Shown: positions 32,137-40,278 of the stretch, piece by piece | How positions within the stretch are numbered: the first letter of the stretch is position 1 | How the letters are laid out: each line of letters opens with the position of its first letter | DNA from: Deferribacteraceae bacterium UBA6799 | GTDB lineage: Bacteria > Chrysiogenota > Deferribacteres > Deferribacterales > Geovibrionaceae | Assembly: GCA_002452335.1 (NCBI GenBank) | Contig: DKFJ01000006.1 | Location: forward strand, 120,023 to 184,022 | Direction of reading: 5' to 3' | DNA length: 64,000 nt | The notes under the pieces: generated by a model | The model's input: the letters and a program-made list of their open reading frames with translations, nothing else | Database searches by the model: none | Told to the model about the DNA's origin: nothing | Position numbers and translations under genes: made by a program

Positions 32137-34373
32137 GACGTAATTTTTTTTTTATAACCCTCGTATTCCTCTTTTCTCTTAATGCCTTTGCCGCCTCGAT
32201 AGACTCAGTAGTCATCAAAGGAAACCGCAGAGTACCCACCCAGACACTTCAGAAATATACTGTACACGAAGGACGCGAGTTCAGTCTCGCCGAAGTGGAC
32301 AAAAGCGTGAAGGATCTTTTCGCCTCCGGTCTGGTAACGGATGTCAAGGTTGACATGCGTGTGGACGACGACAGGCTGGTTCTGGTTTATGACATTAAGG
32401 AAAAGCCCTATGTGAACAAGGTTTACTTCAACGGTAACACAGAGGTCAAAACACGTCTTCTGGAAGAAACCATCACTCCTATGTCCGGTCAGCTTCTGGA
32501 CAGCAAAAAGGTTGAGTCCAACCAGCAGCTTATTCAGGAGAAGTATTCCGAGGAAAAATTCTATTCAGCCAAGATAACAGCGGAAGTTGAAGACAGAGGA
32601 AACAACACTGTGGACGTTGTTTACTCCATCAACGAAGGCGCTCAGGCGAAGATATACGACATCAAAATAGAAGGAAACAAGCACTTCAAGGAAAAAGAGA
32701 TTCTTAAAGAGATGGAAACATCCAGAAAGGGTTTCTGGTCCTTCCTTTCCGGTTCGGGAACTCTGAAAAAAACAGAGCTGAGAACAGATATAGAGCGTAT
32801 CAGAGCTATGTATCTGAGAGAGGGATACGCCAGGGTCATAGTCGGCGATCCGGATGTAAAGCTCTCTGAAAACAGAAAAAAGATCTATGTTACTATAAAA
32901 GTTAACGAAGGTATCAGATACAAGATATCCCAGATAGAGTTCGCCGGATATGAGCACGCCAAGCTGGAAGACCTCCAGAAGTCAGTGGCTCTGAAAACCG
33001 GAGACTACTTCAACGTTGAAAAATTTCAGGACGATGTGAAGGCTGTGACATCCGTTTTCACAAAAATAGGTTATGCCTACGCCAACGTCGCCCCCAACAC
33101 CAGCATGAATGACGAATCTGAGACCATCTCCATTAGATATGATGTGGAAGAGAACCATCTGGTATACATCAACAGGATCAACATCAGAGGAAACACCAAG
33201 TCCAGAGACAGAGTGATCAGAAGAGAGTTCGACATAGCAGAGGGCGAGCTTTACAACAGCAAGTTCATAGACGACTCCAGAAGACACCTTGAGTTCACAG
33301 ACTACTTCGACTCAGTGAGAGTTGCTGAGAAACGTGTAGGCCAGGACAGCATTGATCTGGATGTGGACGTTAACGATAAAATGACTGGTATGTTCAGTAT
33401 CGCAGCCGGTTACTCTACCATCGACAAGTTCATCGGTACAGTGTCTCTGACACAGAAGAACCTGTTCGGTCTGGGATATGAACTGACTACCAAGGGCGAG
33501 TTTTCCAGCTCATCCACTAACTATACCGTCAGTTTTGTAAACCCCTGGCTGTTTGACAAACCCTACAGCTTTGGCGTGGATCTGTTCAACACCAAAAGGG
33601 AATATGACGAATACACCAAAAAATCTCAGGGTTTTGCTTTTTCATTCGGTCACCAGATCATCAAGAGAAGGCTCTATGGAACTATCAAATATAAATATGA
33701 AGACAACGAACTGACCGATCTTGACGACAACGTAGCGGACATCATCCGCGCGCAGGAAGGAAAATCAAAGATCATCAGTATAACTCCCATGCTGAAATGG
33801 TCATCCACCAACCACCCCTATCTGCCTACCAGAGGAAACCAGACCAGCCTTTTCGTGAAAATGGCGGGCGGACCCCTCGGCGGTACATATGATTTCGCGA
33901 AGGTCGGAGCGGATACCACTCAGTATGTCACTGTATTCTGGAAGGTCGTTTTCATGGCGCACCTTGAAGCGGGTATGATAAAAATGTTCGATGACAACGA
34001 CGCGCCCATCGCGGAACGTTACAGAATGGGCGGTATGTACAGCATCAGAGGCTACGAATACGGAGATATCTCTCCTGTGGATGCTGACGGCAACAAATTC
34101 GGCGGTACTAAGTACATCCAGAACAACTTCGAGCTGGTTTTCCCGCTGGTCACCAGCGTTCAGCTGATGGGTGTTATGTTCTTCGATCAGGGTCAGTCAT
34201 ATGACGAGGAGGAATCATTCCTCGGCAGAGAGCTCGCCAGATCATACGGAGCCGGCGTGCGCTGGTACAGCCCCATCGGACCGCTCAGATTCGAATATGG
34301 TATACCGATCAACCCCGAAGACGGTCTGACAGACCACGGCAGATGGGAATTCTCCATCGGCGGTATGATATAA
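32133..34373 (+). CDS. bamA: Outer-membrane protein assembly factor BamA
   Basis: A 746-residue BamA: signal peptide (FFFITLVFLFSLNAFAA), five POTRA domains (about 20-345; openers such as SIDSVVIKGNRRVPTQTLQ, KVYFNGNTEVKTRLL, IYDIKIEGNKHFKEKEIL, ISQIEFAGYEHAKLED, INRINIRGNTKSRDRVIRR) and a 16-stranded barrel with the loop 6 motif RMGGMYSIRGYEYGD containing the conserved RGY-type lock. It folds and inserts outer-membrane proteins. The final residues are FSIGGMI rather than ending in an aromatic residue. Followed by ompH and lpxD as in many Gram-negatives. Confidence 0.97.
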   Translation: MRRNFFFITLVFLFSLNAFAASIDSVVIKGNRRVPTQTLQKYTVHEGREFSLAEVDKSVKDLFASGLVTDVKVDMRVDDDRLVLVYDIKEKPYVNKVYFNGNTEVKTRLLEETITPMSGQLLDSKKVESNQQLIQEKYSEEKFYSAKITAEVEDRGNNTVDVVYSINEGAQAKIYDIKIEGNKHFKEKEILKEMETSRKGFWSFLSGSGTLKKTELRTDIERIRAMYLREGYARVIVGDPDVKLSENRKKIYVTIKVNEGIRYKISQIEFAGYEHAKLEDLQKSVALKTGDYFNVEKFQDDVKAVTSVFTKIGYAYANVAPNTSMNDESETISIRYDVEENHLVYINRINIRGNTKSRDRVIRREFDIAEGELYNSKFIDDSRRHLEFTDYFDSVRVAEKRVGQDSIDLDVDVNDKMTGMFSIAAGYSTIDKFIGTVSLTQKNLFGLGYELTTKGEFSSSSTNYTVSFVNPWLFDKPYSFGVDLFNTKREYDEYTKKSQGFAFSFGHQIIKRRLYGTIKYKYEDNELTDLDDNVADIIRAQEGKSKIISITPMLKWSSTNHPYLPTRGNQTSLFVKMAGGPLGGTYDFAKVGADTTQYVTVFWKVVFMAHLEAGMIKMFDDNDAPIAERYRMGGMYSIRGYEYGDISPVDADGNKFGGTKYIQNNFELVFPLVTSVQLMGVMFFDQGQSYDEEESFLGRELARSYGAGVRWYSPIGPLRFEYGIPINPEDGLTDHGRWEFSIGGMI

Positions 34374-34410
34374 GCCTATTAACTATGTAATCTCAGGAGG
34401 AAGTAGATAC

Positions 34411-34926
34411 ATGAAAACCAAACTTTTTTTACTGCTTGTAGTTATGACAGTTTTTTCCGCGACAGCATTTGCCAAGATAGGCGTGCTTGACTTTCAGAAA
34501 GTTCTGAAAGAGTCTGCCGGAGGTAAGGATGTTTATTCAAAACTTCAGAGCAAAGCTGACGAATATGATAAAAAACTGACAGGTATGGGCGAAACCATCA
34601 AAAAAATGCAGCAGGAATACGCCGCTAAAGAGAGCGTGTATGATGATGCCGCAAAAGATAAAAAGAGAAGCGACATCCAGAAGCAGATCAGGGATTTCAA
34701 CCAGTCTAAAGAAGACTACGGCAAAGAGCTGAAAAGACTGGAGATGAGATATCTGAAAGGAATTCAGGACGACGTGCTGAAAATATGCGAGTCAATGGGC
34801 AAGGAGCTCGATCTTGAGGTCATCCTCGAGGTGAACAACTCCGGCGTTCTTTACATGAGCCCTAAAATAGATATCACAGACAACGTGATTCAGCGCTACA
34901 ACAACGTATTTAAACAGAAAAAATGA
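34411..34926 (+). CDS. skp: OmpH/Skp family periplasmic chaperone
   Basis: A 171-residue protein with signal peptide (KLFLLLVVMTVFSATAFA), the Skp opener IGVLDFQKVLKESAGGK, a long charged coiled coil (about 45-115; the tentacles) and a C-terminal strand with LDLEVILEVNNSGVLYMSPKIDIT that completes the trimer body. Skp carries unfolded outer-membrane proteins to BAM. GGAGG lies before the ATG; the gene is 37 bases after bamA and overlaps lpxD by four bases. Confidence 0.93.
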   Translation: MKTKLFLLLVVMTVFSATAFAKIGVLDFQKVLKESAGGKDVYSKLQSKADEYDKKLTGMGETIKKMQQEYAAKESVYDDAAKDKKRSDIQKQIRDFNQSKEDYGKELKRLEMRYLKGIQDDVLKICESMGKELDLEVILEVNNSGVLYMSPKIDITDNVIQRYNNVFKQKK

Positions 34927-35939
34927 AAGCCTCTGAAATAGCGTCAAAGCTCGGACTCACACTTAAGGGTGCTGATGCTGAGGTTTCTAAAGTCTGTTCA
35001 TACGAAGATATACAAAAAGGGGCAATTGTGCCCCTTTTTGACAAAAATATCCCGGAAGACGTGTACAGTTCAGAAGCGTCTGTTTTCCTGATGAAGACAG
35101 GAGCGGAGCCGGAAAACGGCAGGACTTTCCTGCTGGCGGATGACGCCGAAATGGCTCTGGTGAGCATAATCAATCTTCTCTATCCCGGAAAGACCGCCAA
35201 GGCGGGAGCGCATCCTTCCGCGTATGTTTCCGCATCGGCGGAGATAGGCTCCGGTGTCAGCGTCGGCGCTTTCTCGTACATCGGCGAAAACGCCGTGATC
35301 GGCAGCGGATGCGTTATTCATAACAATGTCAGCATAGCTGACGGCGTGGTTCTGGGAAATGACTGTGAGATATTTCCGAATGTCAGCGTCTATTCCGGAA
35401 CAAGAACAGGCGACAGAGTGGTTATCCACTCCGGTTCTGTGATCGGGGCGGATGGTTTCGGATATTACTTCAGAAGAGGCGTCCACGTTAAGATCCCCCA
35501 CATCGGCGGAGTTTATCTCGGTAACGATGTCGAGATCGGTTCGAATACATGTGTGGACAGAGGAAAATTTTCAGACACAGTTCTGGGCGACGGAACCAAG
35601 ATAGATAATCAGGTTCAGATAGCGCACAACTGCGTTCTGGGCAGAGGATGCATCATGGCGGGGCAGTCTGCCATAGCCGGAAGCACCACTATGGGCGACT
35701 ATGTGATAGTGGGCGCCGGAGCCGGAGCCGCCGACCATATAAAAATATGCTCAGAAACCATACTGGCTGCGAAATGCGGTGTGATCTCCGACATAGAAAA
35801 ACCCGGCATATACGCCGGAGCGCCTCACACAGCCAGAAAATCCTGGATGAGGGAGCAGGTCCTCATAAGAAAACTGCCTGAATTCGCAAAAAGAATCGAA
35901 GATATAGAGAGGAAACTTGAAAATGCAGATGGACATTAA
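34923..35939 (+). CDS. lpxD: UDP-3-O-(3-hydroxyacyl)glucosamine N-acyltransferase
   Basis: A 338-residue LpxD, third acylation-pathway enzyme of lipid A. The N-terminal uridine-binding domain (about 1-95) is followed by a left-handed beta helix of hexapeptide repeats (GSGVSVGAFSYIGENAVIG and on) and a C-terminal helix. The catalytic His is in IDNQVQIAHNCVLGRG. ATG overlaps the skp stop. A short C-terminal overlap with fabZ (17 bases) couples them. Confidence 0.96.
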   Translation: MKASEIASKLGLTLKGADAEVSKVCSYEDIQKGAIVPLFDKNIPEDVYSSEASVFLMKTGAEPENGRTFLLADDAEMALVSIINLLYPGKTAKAGAHPSAYVSASAEIGSGVSVGAFSYIGENAVIGSGCVIHNNVSIADGVVLGNDCEIFPNVSVYSGTRTGDRVVIHSGSVIGADGFGYYFRRGVHVKIPHIGGVYLGNDVEIGSNTCVDRGKFSDTVLGDGTKIDNQVQIAHNCVLGRGCIMAGQSAIAGSTTMGDYVIVGAGAGAADHIKICSETILAAKCGVISDIEKPGIYAGAPHTARKSWMREQVLIRKLPEFAKRIEDIERKLENADGH

Positions 35940-36360
35940 GGAAATAATGAAAAAACTCCCCCACAGATATCCTTTTCTGCTGGTGGACAAGATAACAGAG
36001 ATGGACAGCGAGAGCATCACTGGGATAAAGAACGTGACTATGAACGAACCGTTTTTTCAGGGACATTTTCCGGATTATCCCGTTATGCCCGGCGTTCTAA
36101 TAATAGAGGCTATGGCTCAGGTGGCTGGTATTCATACCATTTCCACCGCTGAGAACGTGCCTGACAACGTTCTTTTCTTCTTCATGGGCGTGGATGGAGT
36201 GAAATTCAGAAAACAGGTCGTTCCCGGCGATCAGCTTGTTATGAAGATCACAGTATTAAAAAAGAAGAGGGATCTGGTAAAAGCAAAAGGAGAAGCCTAT
36301 GTAGACGGCGTGCTCGCCTGCGAGGGAGAGCTCACCGCAATAATGAGAGGCTCAGAGTAA
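35923..36360 (+). CDS. fabZ: 3-hydroxyacyl-ACP dehydratase FabZ
   Basis: About 145 residues from the ATG at 35923, eight bases after AGAGGAA; in-frame TTG 35917 and ATG 35929 are alternatives. Hot-dog fold with catalytic His in LPHRYPFLLVDKI and Glu in PVMPGVLIIEAMAQVAG. It supplies acyl-ACP and competes with LpxA for 3-hydroxyacyl-ACP, which explains its constant placement between lpxD and lpxA. Confidence 0.96.
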   Translation: MQMDIKEIMKKLPHRYPFLLVDKITEMDSESITGIKNVTMNEPFFQGHFPDYPVMPGVLIIEAMAQVAGIHTISTAENVPDNVLFFFMGVDGVKFRKQVVPGDQLVMKITVLKKKRDLVKAKGEAYVDGVLACEGELTAIMRGSE

Positions 36361-36364
36361 ATAT

Positions 36365-37138
36365 ATGATACACAAAGACGCATACATCCACCCGTCCGCG
36401 GTCATAGCGGACTCAGCGGAGATCGACAAAGGCGCTTACATAGGTAAGGGCTGCGTTATCGGAGAGAATGTGACAGTGGGATACAACGCTGTCATAGAGT
36501 GCCACACCACAGTGGGTGACGGCACCAGAGTGTTTGCCAACGCTCACATCGGCGGAGAGCCTCAGGACTACAGCTTTAAAGGCGAAGACACTAAACTTAT
36601 CATCGGAAAGAACTGTATGATAAGAGAATTCGCCACTGTACACAGAGCCTCCACGAAAGAGGATGTATGGGAGACCAGAGTGGGCGACAACTGTTTTCTG
36701 ATGGCTTATTCCCACGTTGCTCACGACTGCAAGCTGGAAAACAACATCACCATGACAACCTTCACTGCCCTCGGCGGACACTGCCGTGTGGGTGCTAACA
36801 CTGTGATCGGAGGCTTCACCGGAGCTCACCAGTTTGTGCGCATAGGCACAGGCTGTATGATAGGCGGTATGTCAGGGCTTAGAAAAGACGTTCCTCCCTT
36901 CTGCATGGTTGCAGGCAACCCGGCGGAGATAGAGGGGCTGAACCTTGTGGGGCTGAAGCGCAGAGGTGTTACTCCCGAAGTGCGCATGGAGCTGAAACGC
37001 GCTCTGAAGATATATATGAACCTCACAGTAAAGCTCGCCGATGTCACAGATAAGCTGGCGGAGCTGAAGCAGTTTGACGAAGTAAAAACATTCATAGACT
37101 TTATACAGGACAGCAAGAGAAGTTTCCAAAGGAGCTGA
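36365..37138 (+). CDS. lpxA: UDP-N-acetylglucosamine acyltransferase
   Basis: A 257-residue LpxA, first step of lipid A synthesis. Left-handed beta helix from residue 1 (IHPSAVIADSAEIDKGAYIG), catalytic His in MAYSHVAHDCKLENN, acyl-ruler region GGFTGAHQFVRIG and the C-terminal helical part starting NLVGLKRRGVTPEVR. In a few bacteria LpxA prefers UDP-GlcNAc3N made by GnnA/GnnB; a GnnA-like gene follows four bases after the stop. Whether this LpxA uses the amino sugar cannot be told from the sequence by eye. Confidence 0.96.
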   Translation: MIHKDAYIHPSAVIADSAEIDKGAYIGKGCVIGENVTVGYNAVIECHTTVGDGTRVFANAHIGGEPQDYSFKGEDTKLIIGKNCMIREFATVHRASTKEDVWETRVGDNCFLMAYSHVAHDCKLENNITMTTFTALGGHCRVGANTVIGGFTGAHQFVRIGTGCMIGGMSGLRKDVPPFCMVAGNPAEIEGLNLVGLKRRGVTPEVRMELKRALKIYMNLTVKLADVTDKLAELKQFDEVKTFIDFIQDSKRSFQRS

Positions 37139-37142
37139 TCAT

Positions 37143-38120
37143 ATGGTTAAAACAGGTATAATCGGACTCGGCAGGATGGGCAGATATCATCTGAACCTGA
37201 ATGACGAGATGCCCGAATCTGACCTTCAGATGATATGCGATCCCTCTGACGCAGTGCGTGAGGCGGTTGCGAAGAATTTTAAATATGAGTCCACAGCGGA
37301 TTTTCATAAAATGCTGGACAAGGTGGACGCTATAACCATAGCCGCCCCCACAAAATATCACTACGAAATAGCGAAGGAATGTCTTCAGGCAGGCAAACAC
37401 CTGCTGGTGGAGAAACCAATCACGGTTAATCTGGAAGAGGCTACTGAGCTTTTCGAAATAGCGGAGAAGAACAATCTGGTTCTGCATATCGGCCACGTCG
37501 AGAGATTCAACGGAGCTGTGCAGGAGCTGAAATCCATTACAGAAAACCCCTATCTGGTAGAATCCAGACGTGTGGGACCCTATAACCCCAACTTCAAGAA
37601 CGACTCCATCGTTCTCGACCTGATGATCCACGATATCGACATCATTCTGAACATGGTGAACCGTGACATCATCGGTGTTTCCGCCACAGGAAGCAGTATC
37701 CTGTCCCCCACACCGGATCTCGCCAACGCCGCTATCCACTTCGATGGAGGCTGCGTAGCTAATATTCTGGTGAGCAGGGTCACACAGAAAAAAGACAGAA
37801 CAATGGGAATCTCTCAGGAAGGAGCCTACATCTACCTCGACTATACCACTCAGGATATCAACATCTACAGAGAGGCGAAAGAGGGCAAGGTTTTCGGCGA
37901 CAGAGAGATGAAGTACAAGAATGAGTATATATACGAAAAACTGTTCGTATATAAAGACAATCCTCTTAAGATGGAGATAAAGCACTTCCTCGAGTGTGTT
38001 GCCGGAAAACAGGAACGTAAAGTGACTGTGGCTCACGAGCTGAGGTCTCTGAAAGTTGCTCTTAAGATAGACGAACTTCTGAAACAGAAATGCGACAACA
38101 GGCTTGAGGTTACAATTTGA
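37143..38120 (+). CDS. Gfo/Idh/MocA-family oxidoreductase in the lipid A operon (GnnA-like)
   Basis: A 325-residue NAD(P)-dependent sugar oxidoreductase: dinucleotide fold GIIGLGRMGRYHLNLN and the EKPITVNLEEA signature with catalytic Lys. GHVERFNGAVQEL is typical of the members linked to lpxA. In Acidithiobacillus, GnnA oxidises the 3-OH of UDP-GlcNAc and the aminotransferase GnnB then makes UDP-GlcNAc3N, giving N-linked lipid A chains. Here only the oxidoreductase is present, between lpxA and lpxI; no aminotransferase is in the window. The four-base spacing to lpxA and overlap with lpxI show it belongs to the operon. Its product is therefore uncertain. Confidence 0.8.
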   Translation: MVKTGIIGLGRMGRYHLNLNDEMPESDLQMICDPSDAVREAVAKNFKYESTADFHKMLDKVDAITIAAPTKYHYEIAKECLQAGKHLLVEKPITVNLEEATELFEIAEKNNLVLHIGHVERFNGAVQELKSITENPYLVESRRVGPYNPNFKNDSIVLDLMIHDIDIILNMVNRDIIGVSATGSSILSPTPDLANAAIHFDGGCVANILVSRVTQKKDRTMGISQEGAYIYLDYTTQDINIYREAKEGKVFGDREMKYKNEYIYEKLFVYKDNPLKMEIKHFLECVAGKQERKVTVAHELRSLKVALKIDELLKQKCDNRLEVTI

Positions 38121-38917
38121 GAACTGGGCTCATAGCAGGATACGGCGTTCTGCCGAAGATCGCTTATGATAATCTGCTGTCCAAAGGGCACGATGTTTTT
38201 GTCGTGGCTCTCAGCGAAGAGGTGACGGAGAGCTTCTCTGATGTTCCGCAGTCGGATATCATCAGGATAAGCGTCACTCAGACAGGCAAAATTATCAAAA
38301 CGCTTAAAAATAATAATGTTAAAAAGGTCTTGTTCGCCGGAAAGGTGAACAAGACCATTATTTTTTCCAGCCTGAAGTTCGACCTGACAGCGGTCAAGCT
38401 GCTGGCATCTTTAAGAAACCGCAAAGACGACACCGTGATGGACGCCGTGTGCGGTCTGATGATCTCAGAAGGATTCGAGATCATGCCCCAGACCGAGGCT
38501 CTGGACTGTCTCTATCTGCCGAAGGGCGTGTACTCCAGAAAAAAACCGACCAGAGAACAGCTGGAGGACGTTGAGTTCGGGCTGATGACGGCGAAGGAAC
38601 TGGGCAGACTGGATATAGGTCAGACAGTTGTCGTTAAGGACAAGGCGGTGATGGCACTGGAAGCCATAGAGGGCACTGATAAAGCCGTTATCAGGGGATG
38701 TCAGCTCGCCAAGTCCGGCGCCGTTATCGTCAAATGCGCAAAACCGTCACAGGATCTCAGGTATGATATTCCTACTGTCGGTGTTGACACATTAAAAAAT
38801 ATAGCGGATAATAAAGGTGGTCTTTTAGCCGTAGAGGCAGACAAAACCTTTGTGGTGGACAGAGAGGCTTGCGTAAACTACGCTGACAAGAACAATATTA
38901 TTTTTATGGCGATATAA
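38117..38917 (+). CDS. lpxI: UDP-2,3-diacylglucosamine pyrophosphatase LpxI
   Basis: A 266-residue LpxI (formerly DUF1009), the alternative to LpxH for making lipid X. N-terminal part opens LIAGYGVLPKIAYDNLLSKGH; the catalytic domain has RKDDTVMDAVCGLMISEGFE and ALEAIEGTDKAVIRGCQL, with the Asp of VGVDTLKNIAD near the end. Start is a TTG at 38117 overlapping the stop of the oxidoreductase gene. lpxB, often next, is not found; cheX follows after two bases. Confidence 0.94.
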   Translation: MRTGLIAGYGVLPKIAYDNLLSKGHDVFVVALSEEVTESFSDVPQSDIIRISVTQTGKIIKTLKNNNVKKVLFAGKVNKTIIFSSLKFDLTAVKLLASLRNRKDDTVMDAVCGLMISEGFEIMPQTEALDCLYLPKGVYSRKKPTREQLEDVEFGLMTAKELGRLDIGQTVVVKDKAVMALEAIEGTDKAVIRGCQLAKSGAVIVKCAKPSQDLRYDIPTVGVDTLKNIADNKGGLLAVEADKTFVVDREACVNYADKNNIIFMAI

Positions 38918-38919
38918 CT

Positions 38920-39387
38920 ATGAAAGCAGAGTACATCAATCCGTTCATAACGGCAACGAGTGAAGTCTTCCGAACAATGCTCAGTATAGACCCTGTCCGC
39001 GGACAGCTCTATGTGAAATCGAGCGAAAAACTCCCTTACGACATATCAGGCATCATCGGCATGGCCGGCGAGGCATCCGGTTTCGTTATCATCAGCATGA
39101 CAGAGACACTGGCTCTGAGAGTTGTGGAGAAATTCATAGGGGAGAAGAAGGACAAGATAGACGATGACGTGATGGACGCGGTAGGTGAGATACTGAACAT
39201 GATCGCCGGAGGAGCCAAACAGGTTTTCTCCCGCACCGGCACACGGTTTAAAATATCCATACCCAACGTTGTCTCCGGCAAGGATCACGTTGTCGGCAAA
39301 CAGAAAAATGTAAAATGCCTCGGAATGACCTTTAAGGTTGATGACGAGGTCTTCGTTATAGAGGTCGCCCTGAAAGAGGGAGCCTGA
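38920..39387 (+). CDS. cheX: CheX-type CheY-P phosphatase
   Basis: A 155-residue member of the CheC/CheX/FliY phosphatase family. The single active-site motif E-x2-N is present in VMDAVGEILNMIAGGAKQVF, and SGIIGMAGEASGFVIISM matches the CheX dimer strands. It would dephosphorylate CheY or the CheV receiver. It lies two bases after lpxI and five before the prepilin peptidase gene, so it appears to be expressed with lipid A genes rather than with other che genes. Confidence 0.85.
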   Translation: MKAEYINPFITATSEVFRTMLSIDPVRGQLYVKSSEKLPYDISGIIGMAGEASGFVIISMTETLALRVVEKFIGEKKDKIDDDVMDAVGEILNMIAGGAKQVFSRTGTRFKISIPNVVSGKDHVVGKQKNVKCLGMTFKVDDEVFVIEVALKEGA

Positions 39388-39392
39388 TATCC

Positions 39393-40178
39393 ATGGAAAG
39401 TCTTTCCGCCTTTTATATATTCTGCATAGGCGCCTGTCTGGGCAGCTTTATGAACGTGCTGACGTGCAGACTGCCGAGAGGCTGTTCCATCGTCACACCG
39501 CCTTCATCCTGTCCGTCCTGCCGTGTCAGGATACGTCAGTTCGATAACATACCCATAATCAGCTGGTTCATACTGAAAGGCAGATGCAGAAACTGCGGTG
39601 CCAGAATTTCAATCATGTATCCCATAGCGGAGATACTGACAGGGCTGCTTTTTCTGGCGGCATATCTGAAGCTCGGCATGACATCCCAGATGTATCTTGC
39701 TTTCTCCATAATATTTTTCGGTCTTGCGGCGGCGTTTGCGGATCTCATGACCGCTCTGGACACAGAGAATTTTGAGTGCGGGATAATACCGGACGGCATA
39801 GTTTATACCGGGCTCGGCGTGGGTGTCGTGCTGTCATATTTTGCCAATGATTCCATAATGTTTCCCGTTTACGGCGCTGTCACAGGTTTTCTGGGGCTGT
39901 TCGTTCCATCATATCTCTTTAAGCTCATCAGAAAAAAAGAAGGTATGGGCGGCGGAGATATCAAGCTGACAGCCATGTTCGGAGCCATGCTGGGTGCTAA
40001 GTCGGTCTTTTTTATCATATTCGGCTCGGCTTTTTTCGGCGCTGTTATCGGCATTGCGGCACAGATTATTCTTAAGAAAAAAAACATGATGATACCTTTC
40101 GGTCCTTTCATTACTTTGGCATCAATCATTTATCTGTTTTACGGAAAAACTCTGGACGCTCTGCTGTTCGGAATTTAA
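39393..40178 (+). CDS. pilD: Type IV prepilin peptidase / N-methyltransferase
   Basis: A 261-residue polytopic enzyme that cleaves and N-methylates prepilins. The cytoplasmic loop has the two zinc-type pairs CPSCRVR and CRNCG; the two catalytic Asp are in the FADLMTALDTENFE/IIPDG region and in GMGGGDIKLTAMFG. Seven to eight hydrophobic segments are visible. Likely substrates include the pseudopilin encoded at 25706-26218. No pilus or type II secretion genes adjoin. Confidence 0.95.
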   Translation: MESLSAFYIFCIGACLGSFMNVLTCRLPRGCSIVTPPSSCPSCRVRIRQFDNIPIISWFILKGRCRNCGARISIMYPIAEILTGLLFLAAYLKLGMTSQMYLAFSIIFFGLAAAFADLMTALDTENFECGIIPDGIVYTGLGVGVVLSYFANDSIMFPVYGAVTGFLGLFVPSYLFKLIRKKEGMGGGDIKLTAMFGAMLGAKSVFFIIFGSAFFGAVIGIAAQIILKKKNMMIPFGPFITLASIIYLFYGKTLDALLFGI

Positions 40179-40199
40179 CCGGAAAACCCCAACAGCCTA

Positions 40200-40228
40200 T
40201 TGAACATTGAGGCAATATCATATATAAC
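40200..40228 (+). promoter_or_regulatory. Sigma-70-type promoter for tyrS
   Basis: TTGAAC (40200-40205), 17-base spacer, TATAAC (40223-40228), about 50 bases before the GTG start. I see no T-box signature. Confidence 0.55.
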
Positions 40229-40278
40229 TAACGCTGTTGCGCATTTGCCGGACGGCGGCGCAGATAACCGGAGGAGAC

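Noticed and set aside
37101..38036. Open frame of 311 codons opposite the Gfo/Idh gene
   Set aside because: Val/Phe/His-rich with no motifs and no ribosome site; the plus strand encodes an unmistakable oxidoreductase.
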